From a virus, in the IMG/VR virus record IMGVR_UViG_3300042314_001246, positions 1-41,189 of that record: a DNA stretch of 41,189 nucleotides; one strand, 5' to 3'. Both the position numbers and the translations under genes were made by a program. The notes beneath the pieces were generated by a model. It ran no database searches. It worked only from the letters and a program-made list of their open reading frames with translations, and was not told the origin of the DNA. This document shows positions 6,154 through 13,267 of this stretch, piece after piece (the first letter of the stretch is position 1; each line of letters starts with the position of its first letter).

Positions 6154-6453
6154 TCAGAGGCTTGGCGTAGCTCCAAAGGAACGGGCTTTCTCCATCCAGT
6201 TCTTTCTCCATTTGTCGTTATATGGAGACCCTCCGCCGTGGATCTCAACGAGGTCATAAGCTCCGTCCAGAAGCACTCGTGTTTCTTTGCAAACCTCTCT
6301 CAGGTAGGCAATTTCACGCTCCAGTTTCTTAGCAAACTTGATGTCACCTTCAGTGGGCCATGCTGTTTTGGTTGCTGCATAATGCGCATCCGTCCTTGGT
6401 GTATCTGACTCCACATTTTCACTTTCTAACTTTTCACTTTTCTCTGTTTCCAT
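6154..6453 (-). CDS. TPRTDA-motif phage protein (99 aa)
   Basis: It has the SDTPRTDA signature near residue 16, then FAKKLEREIAYLREVCKET (amphipathic helix or coiled coil), the layout of a common uncharacterised phage family (TPRTDA...FARxLE). The first 13 codons (METEKSEKLESEN) are encoded by the AAAGTGAAAAGTTAGAAAGTG micro-repeat also found between genes at 29821-29856 and 32755-32783. The start codon therefore appears to be supplied by a repeat, as in the other TPRTDA gene at 2320-3093. It sits 4 bases after the dnaB stop. Confidence 0.75.
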   Translation of the reverse strand: METEKSEKLESENVESDTPRTDAHYAATKTAWPTEGDIKFAKKLEREIAYLREVCKETRVLLDGAYDLVEIHGGGSPYNDKWRKNWMEKARSFGATPSL

Positions 6454-6457
6454 AGGC

Positions 6458-7831
6458 CTAGTGCTTCTGACGCTTCTCTTTGTTGTTGGAGTAGAGCTGC
6501 TCGGTGACGTTGTTGAACCGGGTGTATTCGGCCTCGAACTGGAGGTTCACCGTGCCGACGGGGCCGTTGCGCTGCTTGGCGACGATCAGCTCGACCGATC
6601 CGTCATCGAGGCTCTCGCCGGTATCCTTGTCCTTGAGCCCCTTCTTGGGCCGATGGAGCATGACGACGATGTCGGCATCCTGCTCGATCTGGCCGCTCTC
6701 GCGCAGGTCGGCCAGCTTCGGGGCGCTCCGCTCCTCGGCATTCCTCCCGAGCTGGGTGGCGGCGATGACCGGGACGCCGAGCTCCTTGGCGGTGGCCTTC
6801 AGTGCCATGGAGATCTCGGCCACCTCGTAGGCGCGGTTCTCCTGGGCGCGCTTGCTGGTGCTCCGCATGAGCTGGAGGTAGTCCACCACGATGCACTTGA
6901 CCCCGTGCTTCACGACGGCGCGGCGGGCGCGGCCACGGAAGTCGAAGATATTCAGGCTCGGGGTCTCGTCGATGTGGAGCGGGAGGCCACCGATCTTGCT
7001 GGCGGCGACCGGCATGCGCTGCATGTCGCTCTTGTTCATGAATCCGTCCCGGACCCGCTTCAGGTCGAGCGGCATCTCGGTGCAGATCATGCGCGAGGCA
7101 AGGTCAACTCCAGTCATTTCCAGTGAGAACACGGCCACGGGAAAGCCAGCCTCGGCCATCGCGGTCGCCCACTGGACCGAGAGGGCGCTCTTCCCCATGC
7201 CGGGCCGTCCGGCCACGACGACCATCTGGCCGGGGCGCAGGCCGCCGGTCATGCGGTCGAAGTCGGTGGTCATGGTGGGGAGGCCGACGCATTTTCCCCG
7301 GTTCTTGTAGGTGGACTCGATCCCGTCGATGGCCTCCATGACATAGCTCTCGATGTGCTTGAGCGAGGTCTCGGCGCGGGTTCCGCTCCTGAGTTGGAGC
7401 CAGCGGGCCTCGACTTCATTGAGCAGGACATGGGGCTCGCTCATGGACTCGATGGCCAGCCGGGCGGTCTCGTTGGCCGCGCTCAGGATGGAGCGCCTCA
7501 TGGCCTTCTCGCGCAGGATGGAGGCGTAGGCGATGACGTTGGCGGCGGTCGGGATGAAGATGGAGATCTCGGCCAGGCAGGCCGGGTTCCCCTTGATGAC
7601 CGGCAGGTCCCGGAGGGCGTCGGAGATCGAGATCAGGTCGATCGGCTTGCGGTCGAGGAAGCGCTGCTTCAGGCACTCCCAGATAACCATGTGGGTCGGG
7701 TCGAAGAAGTGATCCCCGGTGAGATCGCCCAACTCCTCCATGCACTCGGGCTGAAGCATGGCGGAGCAGAGGACTCCCTTCTCGGCATCCCCGTTCCAGG
7801 GAATGCCGCTGCGTGTGAGGTCGGCGCTCAT
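6458..7831 (-). CDS. dnaB: Replicative DNA helicase, DnaB type
   Basis: The protein has 457 residues. An N-terminal DnaB domain (about 10-110, with SAMLQPECMEEL) is followed by the RecA-like core: Walker A AGRPGMGKSA (about 207-216), SLEMTGVDLASRM, Walker B-like IVVDYLQLM (about 313-321), then ATQLGRNAEER, DLRESGQIEQDADIV and the final RNGPVGTVNLQFE. All core hexameric helicase motifs are intact. The start at 7831 is set by ATGA overlap with the 7828 stop. It should unwind the phage fork, loaded with help from the replication protein at 9980-10888. Confidence 0.95.
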   Translation of the reverse strand: MSADLTRSGIPWNGDAEKGVLCSAMLQPECMEELGDLTGDHFFDPTHMVIWECLKQRFLDRKPIDLISISDALRDLPVIKGNPACLAEISIFIPTAANVIAYASILREKAMRRSILSAANETARLAIESMSEPHVLLNEVEARWLQLRSGTRAETSLKHIESYVMEAIDGIESTYKNRGKCVGLPTMTTDFDRMTGGLRPGQMVVVAGRPGMGKSALSVQWATAMAEAGFPVAVFSLEMTGVDLASRMICTEMPLDLKRVRDGFMNKSDMQRMPVAASKIGGLPLHIDETPSLNIFDFRGRARRAVVKHGVKCIVVDYLQLMRSTSKRAQENRAYEVAEISMALKATAKELGVPVIAATQLGRNAEERSAPKLADLRESGQIEQDADIVVMLHRPKKGLKDKDTGESLDDGSVELIVAKQRNGPVGTVNLQFEAEYTRFNNVTEQLYSNNKEKRQKH

Positions 7832-8118
7832 ACGAGGTTCCGCGTGTTGATGGAGATCTCGGCCTTCACGACTTTGCACGCCTTCAGGACGGCGAAGCCG
7901 CGGGCATGGGTCGGGTGCTTGGCTGCCAGCCTCAGCGCCTCGGCGCATGCTTCCTGATAGGTGGCGTGCTCGCGGGTGGGGTGGGCGTCGGCCTTGGTGA
8001 CACAGCCCGATCCCAGCCTGATGACCATCCAGAAGATGGCATCGGGGTTGTCGGGATGGGCTGGCTTGGTGTTCACCTGGGCGAACTCGTAGGGATCGTA
8101 GTTGATGGTGGTTGTCAT
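7828..8118 (-). CDS. Hypothetical protein (96 aa)
   Basis: It starts MTTTINYDPYEFAQVNTKPA after an AC-rich leader (AACCTAAAACCAATCCC). The centre IFWMVIRLGSGCVTKADAHP and helix YQEACAEALRLAAKHP suggest a small alpha/beta fold. I do not recognise the family. It is coupled to dnaB by ATGA and sits between SSB and helicase genes, so a replication-associated role is plausible but unproved. Confidence 0.7.
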   Translation of the reverse strand: MTTTINYDPYEFAQVNTKPAHPDNPDAIFWMVIRLGSGCVTKADAHPTREHATYQEACAEALRLAAKHPTHARGFAVLKACKVVKAEISINTRNLV

Positions 8119-8146
8119 GGGATTGGTTTTAGGTTGCTTTGTTGGG

Positions 8147-8230
8147 TTAGGTTTTGGGCGTGGCAAAGAAGAGGACCGCCAGGATAAGAGCCGTGGTGAT
8201 GGTCAGGATGGTGTTGGGCAGATCGTTCAT
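8147..8230 (-). CDS. Possible 27-residue membrane peptide
   Basis: MNDLPNTILTITTALILAVL and a short tail ending in TPKT form one predicted membrane span. The frame begins 12 bases after the SSB-like gene stop, is co-directional, and fills an otherwise empty gap. Such tiny membrane peptides are common in phages, but length alone cannot exclude chance. Confidence 0.4.
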   Translation of the reverse strand: MNDLPNTILTITTALILAVLFFATPKT

Positions 8231-8241
8231 GTCGGATTTCC

Positions 8242-8550
8242 TCAGAACGGGATGTCATCCTCAGCCATCTCGGGAGCCGGGGCGGCGGGCTTCGGTGCGG
8301 GCGCGGGGGCTGGCGCATTCCGCTTCTCCCCGAGGTGCTTCCAGTTGCCGAGGATCGGGAGCTGGCTGTCACCGCGCTCCCGCTCTTCCTTGGTCTGGGA
8401 CTGCTTGACGAATCCGTCATTGCCGTGGGCGTCCGGCTTGTCAAAGAGGACGAGGTTGGCAAAGACGGCTGGCTGGCCGGACTTGCGGGTGATCCGCTTG
8501 AAGCGGGCCTTGTCGAGGAGGGTGACGTCGATGTCGATGACGATGGGCAT
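8242..8550 (-). CDS. Single-stranded DNA-binding-like protein
   Basis: A compact beta-rich N-terminal domain (VIDIDVTLLDKARFKRITRK through FANLVLFDKPD) is followed by a Pro/Ala-rich linker (APAPAPAPKPAAPAPE). The acidic tip EDDIPF matches the C-terminal protein-interaction tail of bacterial SSBs. At 102 aa it is shorter than cellular SSB (about 170-180) but typical for phage versions. It should coat ssDNA and recruit partners during replication. It starts after an AC-rich leader (ACAACACAACCAACACAACC) with no Shine-Dalgarno site. Confidence 0.75.
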   Translation of the reverse strand: MPIVIDIDVTLLDKARFKRITRKSGQPAVFANLVLFDKPDAHGNDGFVKQSQTKEERERGDSQLPILGNWKHLGEKRNAPAPAPAPKPAAPAPEMAEDDIPF

Positions 8551-8592
8551 GTGGTTGTGTTGGTTGTGTTGTTGTTGGTTGAGAGTTAGGAG

Positions 8593-9402
8593 TTATTGAA
8601 TCGAAGAGACAATCGAACGAATGAAGACGGCGAATTGCCCGTGGCTTTCACTCAAAGACTTCAAGCGCTGGTGGTCCTTGCACGACTCGTCATAAACCCT
8701 CATCGCCGCTAAAAGCACCTCCACGTTACCGGAGCTTTTGATTGATCCACTAGCCACCGCAGCAGAGAACCTCTTAGCGATCTGGGATTGGTCTTCATAG
8801 TTATGAAGGCAAAGCGCTCGGTATTGCTTCATCACATAATCCGCATTGCCATGGATCATCCAATAAGCAGCCGCGCATTTCGACGGAGCTGTTGAGAATA
8901 CCGCCGCCTTGCCCTGACAGAAATGATACAGCCGTTCTAGATTTTCACCGAAAGCCGATCTGTGTAACATTTCGATCTCCGAAATTAGCGGCGAGCGATG
9001 GTCAGTAATGGCCCTGCGAGCCGCAAAGTTCAGCGCGGCAGCAATCTCTTTATTGAGCCCCGTGATATCAGATATGCTTCGCTTCCTCCCCTGATCGAGT
9101 GCTTTCACATCATCATCATCCAGTCCGCGGTGAACCCACATCTTGACTGTTTTCCCTGATTTTAGAATTGCGCTCAGGCGATGATGGGCGTTCACGAGTG
9201 AACCGTCCTGATGAAATGCAATTCCATCAGGTGTAACGCGCCAGCCGCCAGAGTTGATGATTTCAACAAGGCGATCTATATCAGCTTTGTTAGTCCCATA
9301 TTTTCTGGCTTTGTTTCCATCACTAAGGGAAAGGTAAACTTTCGCTTTGTCTGGGGTGATGGTCTCTATTGTTGCGGTTTGCGTGGTTGTGTCTGTTGTC
9401 AT
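8593..9402 (-). CDS. ParB-like nuclease-domain protein (269 aa)
   Basis: The N-terminal third has GGWRVTPDGIAFHQDGSLVN and AHHRLSAILKSG, the ParB/Srx-type catalytic-loop region as seen in many phage ParB-like proteins (usually xGQHRLxA; here NAHHRLSA). The remainder is alpha-helical with AAALNFAARRAITDHRSP and a long C-terminal helical region, and matches no partition protein I know. Bases are less GC-rich than in neighbouring genes, hinting at recent acquisition. It could be a DNA-binding, nuclease or CTPase-type regulator; no parS-like repeats were found nearby. The AC-rich leader is ACCAACAACAACACAACACC. Confidence 0.75.
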   Translation of the reverse strand: MTTDTTTQTATIETITPDKAKVYLSLSDGNKARKYGTNKADIDRLVEIINSGGWRVTPDGIAFHQDGSLVNAHHRLSAILKSGKTVKMWVHRGLDDDDVKALDQGRKRSISDITGLNKEIAAALNFAARRAITDHRSPLISEIEMLHRSAFGENLERLYHFCQGKAAVFSTAPSKCAAAYWMIHGNADYVMKQYRALCLHNYEDQSQIAKRFSAAVASGSIKSSGNVEVLLAAMRVYDESCKDHQRLKSLSESHGQFAVFIRSIVSSIQ

Positions 9403-9441
9403 GGTGTTGTGTTGTTGTTGGTTTGGTTTCGGGTGATTTGT

Positions 9442-9639
9442 TCAGCTTTCAGCTTTCATGTTTTTCAGCTCCCCCCTCGTCATGGGACGCAGGCCGAGGT
9501 GGATCAGGAGGCTCTCGATCAGCTCGGTCTCCAGTCGGCATTCCTCGCAGATGGGGCCGATGCCCGGCTCTTGGGTCTTGGTGATCTCGGGGTGGTTGCA
9601 ACCGCAGAGGGCGCAGGGTGCGTCGATGGTTTCTGTCAT
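9442..9639 (-). CDS. Small zinc-ribbon protein (65 aa)
   Basis: CALCGCNHPEI (about residues 9-19) and ICEECRLET (about 30-38) give two CxxC pairs for one zinc ion. A helix ELIESLLIHLGLRP follows. Start and upstream stop overlap as ATGA. The last codons (KAES) come from an AGCTTTCAGC micro-repeat that covers the stop codon. Probably a regulatory or adaptor protein; family not recognised. Confidence 0.7.
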   Translation of the reverse strand: MTETIDAPCALCGCNHPEITKTQEPGIGPICEECRLETELIESLLIHLGLRPMTRGELKNMKAES

Positions 9640-9983
9640 GGGGTGGGGGATTGCTGGCGTTCGGCATCGCGCTTTTGTTGCAGAGCCAGGGTGAAGTCTC
9701 GGTTGTTCCGTGCTTTGAAATACTCCCGGTTGACCACCATCCGGTCGCTTGTGCGCTTGTAGTAGGCTTCGAGCCAGCGGTCGCAGGCTTCGCCGACGAT
9801 CTTGGAGTTGGCGATCTCCCACCAGTTCCAGACACCGGTCCCTTCCTCGGGCTGGATGGAGGAGGGGACACCGTTGTGAGTGACCGCCGAGATCTCAGCC
9901 AGCTCGCTGGGCAGCACGTTCTGCCCGTCGCGGGAGCGGGTGCTCCAATGCTGGTATTGACCGCTGGAGGAGGCCGAGATCAT
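9636..9983 (-). CDS. Hypothetical protein (115 aa)
   Basis: It starts MISASSSGQYQHWSTRSRDG at the ATGA overlap with the 9980 stop. The centre contains VWNWWEIANSKIVGEACDRW followed by a basic helical tail (RNNRDFTLALQQKRDAERQ). Located directly after the replication protein gene and before the zinc-ribbon gene, it may be a replication accessory factor; no family was recognised. Confidence 0.65.
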   Translation of the reverse strand: MISASSSGQYQHWSTRSRDGQNVLPSELAEISAVTHNGVPSSIQPEEGTGVWNWWEIANSKIVGEACDRWLEAYYKRTSDRMVVNREYFKARNNRDFTLALQQKRDAERQQSPTP

Positions 9984-10888
9984 GACTGTTCCTTGATGCG
10001 GTTGATGATCTGTGCCCTGACCGCGGGAGGGAGGCCCTCCCATGTGGCGGCCTCGACGGCTTCCGGATCGCTGTCGTCATAGAGTTCGACCAGGATGCGC
10101 CTCCATCCTTCGGGTTCGGGACCGACCCCCCGCTTTTCTTTTTTCAGGAAGTCCGCGCCCCGGTTGCTGGCCTCGGTGCGGGCACGCTGGATCTCGCCGT
10201 TCCAGTTGGAGAGCAGGGTGGAGAGGTCCCGGCGACGGAACTCACCCGGTTCGCCCTTGCCGGTGCCCTGGGCATAGAGCCATTCGAGCAGGAGCCAGTC
10301 ACTCTCCGAGGTGGTCTCGACCGCCCCTTTATTTTTTTTCCAAGAACGGAGCTGGCTTGAATCAAGCTGAGTCGAAGGACGCATCCGGAAGAGCATCCGG
10401 GCTCGGTTGAGGTGCAGGTTCCGGTCGATCAGGTCCTCTTGAATGTCCCCGTTCACGGGGACCATAGGGGATATATCTATTCTATTCTTATCTAGTTCCG
10501 CATGGTGTCCGCTTTCTGTCCGCATGGCGTGCGGACGCTTTGCGGAGGGATTGCGGACTTCACCCTTTCTTTTTGCCTCCATGCTGCGCCTCTTCGCGCT
10601 TGCTCCATTGTGCTCTTCAAAGCGTGCAATCAGCAGTCCGTCAGGGAGTTGCTCAATCCAGCCGAGGCCAAGCACCGCCTCGCCGAACCCCTTGATCCCG
10701 GTCTTCCGGTCGATGGTGGCCGTGGAGAGACCGATGAGCGTGCCGTCGTCGGTCTGCTCGTCGGCCATTGACCAGAGCCAGTAGAGCCCTCCGATCACCT
10801 CGGCCTCGCGCTTGCCCGTGACGTCGCAGATTTTTGCCACGCGGGGATCGTCCCAGAGGTTGCCCCGCATCTTGATCCAGTTAGACAT
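9980..10888 (-). CDS. Replication initiation-like protein (302 aa)
   Basis: The N-terminus MSNWIKMRGNLWDDPRVAKI and onward to GGLYWLWSMADEQTDDG is the typical start of phage replication proteins (O/DnaT-like, sometimes annotated as DUF1376-like or Lin1244-like domain). It is a winged-helix DNA-binding domain ending near residue 95 (LIARFEEHNGASAKRRS). A low-complexity linker leads to a helical C-terminal region (about 190-300) that in related proteins contacts the helicase or its loader. It overlaps the upstream gene by 8 bases and lies 2 kb upstream of dnaB in the same operon. It should recognise the origin and load DnaB. Confidence 0.75.
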   Translation of the reverse strand: MSNWIKMRGNLWDDPRVAKICDVTGKREAEVIGGLYWLWSMADEQTDDGTLIGLSTATIDRKTGIKGFGEAVLGLGWIEQLPDGLLIARFEEHNGASAKRRSMEAKRKGEVRNPSAKRPHAMRTESGHHAELDKNRIDISPMVPVNGDIQEDLIDRNLHLNRARMLFRMRPSTQLDSSQLRSWKKNKGAVETTSESDWLLLEWLYAQGTGKGEPGEFRRRDLSTLLSNWNGEIQRARTEASNRGADFLKKEKRGVGPEPEGWRRILVELYDDSDPEAVEAATWEGLPPAVRAQIINRIKEQS

Positions 10889-11105
10889 GGGATCCTCCGG
10901 GCAGGGCCGTTGACCGATACTTGGGACGATGGACCCCTTCTTTTTTCAGGAGGTCGCGCATGAGGAACCAGAGCTGGCTCCACTCAAAGCACCGGAGCTC
11001 GGAACGGAATCCTGCGGGCTTCGAGCTGCCGCGCTGACTCAGGTAGCTGTCGATGCTCCCTGCATGGCGGTAACGCCAGGACATGACGGATGAGAGGCGC
11101 TTCAT
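10881..11105 (-). CDS. Hypothetical protein (74 aa)
   Basis: A basic small protein (MKRLSSVMSWRYRHAGSIDS; later ELRCFEWSQLWFLMRDLLKK). It overlaps both neighbours, with ATGA on the upstream side. There is no family match; it is likely part of the replication module by context. Confidence 0.6.
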   Translation of the reverse strand: MKRLSSVMSWRYRHAGSIDSYLSQRGSSKPAGFRSELRCFEWSQLWFLMRDLLKKEGVHRPKYRSTALPGGSHV

Positions 11106-11443
11106 TTTGCGAAACGAAGCCAGCGCTTCTCCTCCACGATGTAGAGACGTCCATCCGCATCTGCCTCCGCCTCGATGTAGGCCTTCAGCTTGAATGCCTG
11201 GGCATCCTTGCAGCCGACCGAGAGGAGCTCATCCTCCGGGCCGTGCATCCGGCGTGCTTGGAGCAGGTTCTTGTTTTTTCCGATGCGGGCGACATAGAGC
11301 CTGACACGCCGGTCGTTCCCCTGATCAGAGGCGCCCGAGGACTCGGGAGTCGTCTTGGCCATGGGACCGAGTGAAGCCGCCCCCCTTTCTTTTTTAAGGG
11401 GAGATTTTTTGGATGGTTGGGTTGGTGGTTGTGTGGTGCTCAT
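11102..11443 (-). CDS. Hypothetical basic protein (113 aa)
   Basis: It starts MSTTQPPTQPSKKSPLKKER, a disordered Lys-rich N-terminus, then a short structured region RRVRLYVARIGKNKNLL and C-terminal ADADGRLYIVEEKRWLRFAK that looks like a small beta-sheet domain. The start at 11443 follows GAAAATTTTCACTAAA; an upstream ATG at 11473 would overlap the neighbouring stop. Family unknown. Confidence 0.6.
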   Translation of the reverse strand: MSTTQPPTQPSKKSPLKKERGAASLGPMAKTTPESSGASDQGNDRRVRLYVARIGKNKNLLQARRMHGPEDELLSVGCKDAQAFKLKAYIEAEADADGRLYIVEEKRWLRFAK

Positions 11444-11469
11444 TTTAGTGAAAATTTTCCGTGAATGGA

Positions 11470-12441
11470 TCAATGCCCCCCGGACACCCGGCGTGATTTT
11501 GCGGACCCCCTCCCCCCCTCTGTCCGCGGCCTGGGCGCCTGCTCACGCCGCTCGATCGGCACCGCGGCCTCGATGATCATCCCGGCATCCTCGACGCGCT
11601 GGGTGCCCTCCTGAGTCGCTGGCTGGCCATCCTCGACGGCTTCCGAACTGGCCGAAAGTGTATCAAGATGCGTAGCAATCCCATCTTCTACAGAGTCGGA
11701 AGCCTCGATATCACCTGATTGCTCATCAGGTGAGTGGGTTTCATCACTGGATCCAGTGGGAATCTCGGCAGCAGCAGGCAACGCCAGGACAAGACCGGAC
11801 TCGGCACCGGCAGCGCTCACGTCGAGGGGTCCGGCCTGCACCGCGGCGCCACCGGCCTGCACCGCGGCACCCGGATCGGCGCTCTTTTGGGCAACTTCTC
11901 CCCCCTGAAAACCGATAGCCGGGATGATCTCCGCCTCGATGACCTTTCCGGAGATCATCCGCAGATAGTCCTCGTGAGTCGGGCCGCTTTCCGTGTGCTC
12001 GATCCTGGACGTTGCGCCACCGGCCAGCAGCTCCGCCTTCTCGACGGCGATCCCGAGAGCAATCGGCAGCGACTGGATGGGGATCTGGTCCACCTCATCG
12101 AGCAGGCGATCGGCGGCGAGCCTTCCGAAAGTCCGCAGCACGCTCACAGTCCTTTCTTTAAGTGTGGCTACAGCGGCAGATTCCCGAGCCATGACGGCGG
12201 CGACGGTGTGATGGGACACCCGATACGCCCGGCAGAGTTGGCGAACACCAAGACCCTGACCGAGACCATCCACGATTGCCCGGTAGATTGTCGGCCTCGA
12301 CTCCATCAGCCTTTCAGCCGTAAATTCCCCGCGCCTTTCCATCTCTTGGTTTCCTTCCTCTTCAGTGTTCACCAAAAAAAGAGAAGGGGCGGCGGCCTCG
12401 TCGGCGGCCACCTGATCCAGAAGTGAGGGACGCTTTGCCAT
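11470..12441 (-). CDS. Helix-turn-helix phage protein with disordered tail (323 aa)
   Basis: Residues about 50-85 (AIVDGLGQGLGVRQLCRAYR then VSHHTVAAVMARE) form a clear helix-turn-helix of the resolvase/homeodomain-like sort. A helical region to about residue 150 (LADRLLDEVDQIPIQSLPIA) follows. The C-terminal half is acidic, Ala/Ser/Gly-rich and disordered, with a tandem AAVQAG duplication encoded around 11833-11876. Two strong inverted repeats lie inside the gene at 11711-11758. It may be a regulator, an origin-binding protein or a small-terminase analogue. Confidence 0.7.
   Translation of the reverse strand: MAKRPSLLDQVAADEAAAPSLFLVNTEEEGNQEMERRGEFTAERLMESRPTIYRAIVDGLGQGLGVRQLCRAYRVSHHTVAAVMARESAAVATLKERTVSVLRTFGRLAADRLLDEVDQIPIQSLPIALGIAVEKAELLAGGATSRIEHTESGPTHEDYLRMISGKVIEAEIIPAIGFQGGEVAQKSADPGAAVQAGGAAVQAGPLDVSAAGAESGLVLALPAAAEIPTGSSDETHSPDEQSGDIEASDSVEDGIATHLDTLSASSEAVEDGQPATQEGTQRVEDAGMIIEAAVPIERREQAPRPRTEGGRGSAKSRRVSGGH
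11711..11733. promoter_or_regulatory. Perfect 9-bp inverted repeat inside the HTH gene
   Basis: TCACCTGAT (11711-11719) and ATCAGGTGA (11725-11733) surround a 5-base loop. Being 11 bases from the CACTGGATCCAGTG palindrome, it may belong to one regulatory or origin-like cluster, or may form an RNA hairpin in the transcript. Confidence 0.4.
11745..11762 (-). promoter_or_regulatory. CACTGGATCCAGTG palindrome, operator-like motif variant
   Basis: Bases 11745-11758 are a perfect 14-bp palindrome. Read on the minus strand, the site TTCCCACTGGATCCAGTG matches the motif at 14255-14271 except for one base. It is coding sequence (IPTGSSD), so the site may be coincidental, but two other sites lie outside genes. 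Confidence 0.4.
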
Positions 12442-12443
12442 GG

Positions 12444-12641
12444 TCAGCCAACGAGGCGGCGAGCGATGAAAGCATTGAGGGCGGTCTCAGAGATCCGCCT
12501 ATCCTTCCGGGACAAGAAGAGAACCTTGCCAAACTCCCCAGCGCTCACATAGCGGGCGAGGGTATTGAGATGGATCCCGAGCCGGTCGCACACCTCGCGG
12601 GAGGTGAGCCAGCGGGCAGGAGTTGCAGGGGCGGCGCTCAT
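12444..12641 (-). CDS. Excisionase/MerR-like HTH protein (65 aa)
   Basis: ARWLTSREVCDRLGIHLNTL (about residues 10-29), then ARYVSAGEFGKVLFLSRKDR and RISETALNAFIARRL, form a winged helix-turn-helix of the HTH_17/excisionase type. Size and fold fit a recombination directionality factor or an early regulator. It is coupled to the upstream gene by ATGA at 12641. The far location from int (4.7 kb, opposite strand) is compatible with lytic expression of an Xis, but this is inference. Confidence 0.75.
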   Translation of the reverse strand: MSAAPATPARWLTSREVCDRLGIHLNTLARYVSAGEFGKVLFLSRKDRRISETALNAFIARRLVG

Positions 12642-12859
12642 ACGGTGACGGCCCAGCGGCATGATTCCCGGAAAGCAGCCCGCGCCCGCAGCGGGTCCGG
12701 CGTGCAGCTCTTCATCTCCCCGTTGACGGTCACACGATAAAAAAAAGAAGCGGGGGCGAGAGCGGCCAGAAGAGCGCCGGGCCTGAACTTCTCCAGCGTG
12801 ACCCGGTCGCGGCGTGTTGGCCTCACCTCCAGCCGGACCAGTTCCCCGGCCGTGATCAT
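12638..12859 (-). CDS. Hypothetical protein (73 aa)
   Basis: It starts MITAGELVRLEVRPTRRDRV at the ATGA overlap with the 12856 stop, behind GGATCCGGAA. A beta-strand-rich region with SFFYRVTVNGEMKSCTPDP and a basic C-terminus suggest a small folded domain. No family recognised. Confidence 0.65.
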   Translation of the reverse strand: MITAGELVRLEVRPTRRDRVTLEKFRPGALLAALAPASFFYRVTVNGEMKSCTPDPLRARAAFRESCRWAVTV

Positions 12860-12990
12860 TTCCGGATCCTCCGGTTGCGTTGTCCGTAAAAAAAAGAAGC
12901 GGCCGCAGAGGCGAGGGGACCGGAGAGCGCCGCCAGGACCAGCAGACCGGAGAGGCAGACGACGAGCGAGATGAAGGCCGGGGCGCTCAT
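12856..12990 (-). CDS. Small single-pass membrane protein (44 aa)
   Basis: MSAPAFISLVVCLSGLLVLA is one hydrophobic span followed by a positively charged tail GQRNRRIRK. Start and stop both overlap neighbouring genes as ATGA, which strongly supports translation despite the short length. The second gene of the leftward operon, it could be a membrane anchor or an exclusion factor; nothing more specific can be said. Confidence 0.65.
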   Translation of the reverse strand: MSAPAFISLVVCLSGLLVLAALSGPLASAAASFFYGQRNRRIRK

Positions 12991-13175
12991 TTGTTCCCCT
13001 CCTCATGATTCGGTTGCACTTCGCTTGTGCCACACTCTGCGTCCAAAAAATCACGGATTGCAATGCGTGCAATGTCCGAAGGCTTCAGCCAGTGTTTATC
13101 GGCTTCTGCGCGGAGTCGTGCTTTTAGCTCAACAGGTATTCTCATCGTCATAGTTGCGTCGAGTTGATCCGTCAT
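12987..13175 (-). CDS. Ribbon-helix-helix regulator, first leftward gene (62 aa)
   Basis: MTMRIPVELKARLRAEADKH and onward to LKPSDIARIAIRDFLDAE is a textbook RHH (Arc/MetJ) domain: a short DNA-contacting beta strand, then two helices. It begins the leftward early operon and faces the RHH gene at 13268 across a 92-bp AT-richer gap. I chose 13175 because the longer form runs through the putative operator at 13196-13204. It probably represses one or both divergent promoters; an antitoxin role is less likely as no toxin gene follows. Confidence 0.8.
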   Translation of the reverse strand: MTDQLDATMTMRIPVELKARLRAEADKHWLKPSDIARIAIRDFLDAECGTSEVQPNHEEGNK

Positions 13176-13267
13176 GCGCCGATTTGTAGCTCGGCTGTGC
13201 CACAAGTCAAACACAAATAAGCATAAATCTTATCGCGCAAAAATTCCCATTGTGCTACATTGGAAGC
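13176..13267. promoter_or_regulatory. Divergent early/lysogeny control region
   Basis: This 92-bp AT-rich gap lies between two divergent RHH regulator genes. It holds two copies of the partly symmetric word TGTGCYACA, at 13196-13204 and 13251-13259; a third lies at 13026-13034 inside the leftward gene. TTGACT on the minus strand, with a TGTGGCACA site between it and ACAAAT, is a possible leftward promoter, though the -10 match is poor. This is the only divergent point of the genome, so all leftward and rightward transcription probably begins here. Confidence 0.6.

Noticed and set aside
10133-12905. Programmed frameshift sites at A-runs (for example near 10140, 10335, 10940, 11395, 12890)
   Set aside because: Runs encode ordinary Lys-Lys or Phe-Phe pairs, are not in the usual X XXY YYZ phase, and no downstream overlapping frame would gain a plausible product.
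12856-13175. Toxin-antitoxin pair (RHH antitoxin plus small hydrophobic protein)
   Set aside because: The RHH gene is first in a phage early operon facing another RHH gene, the small protein has no known toxin motif, and regulation fits better.
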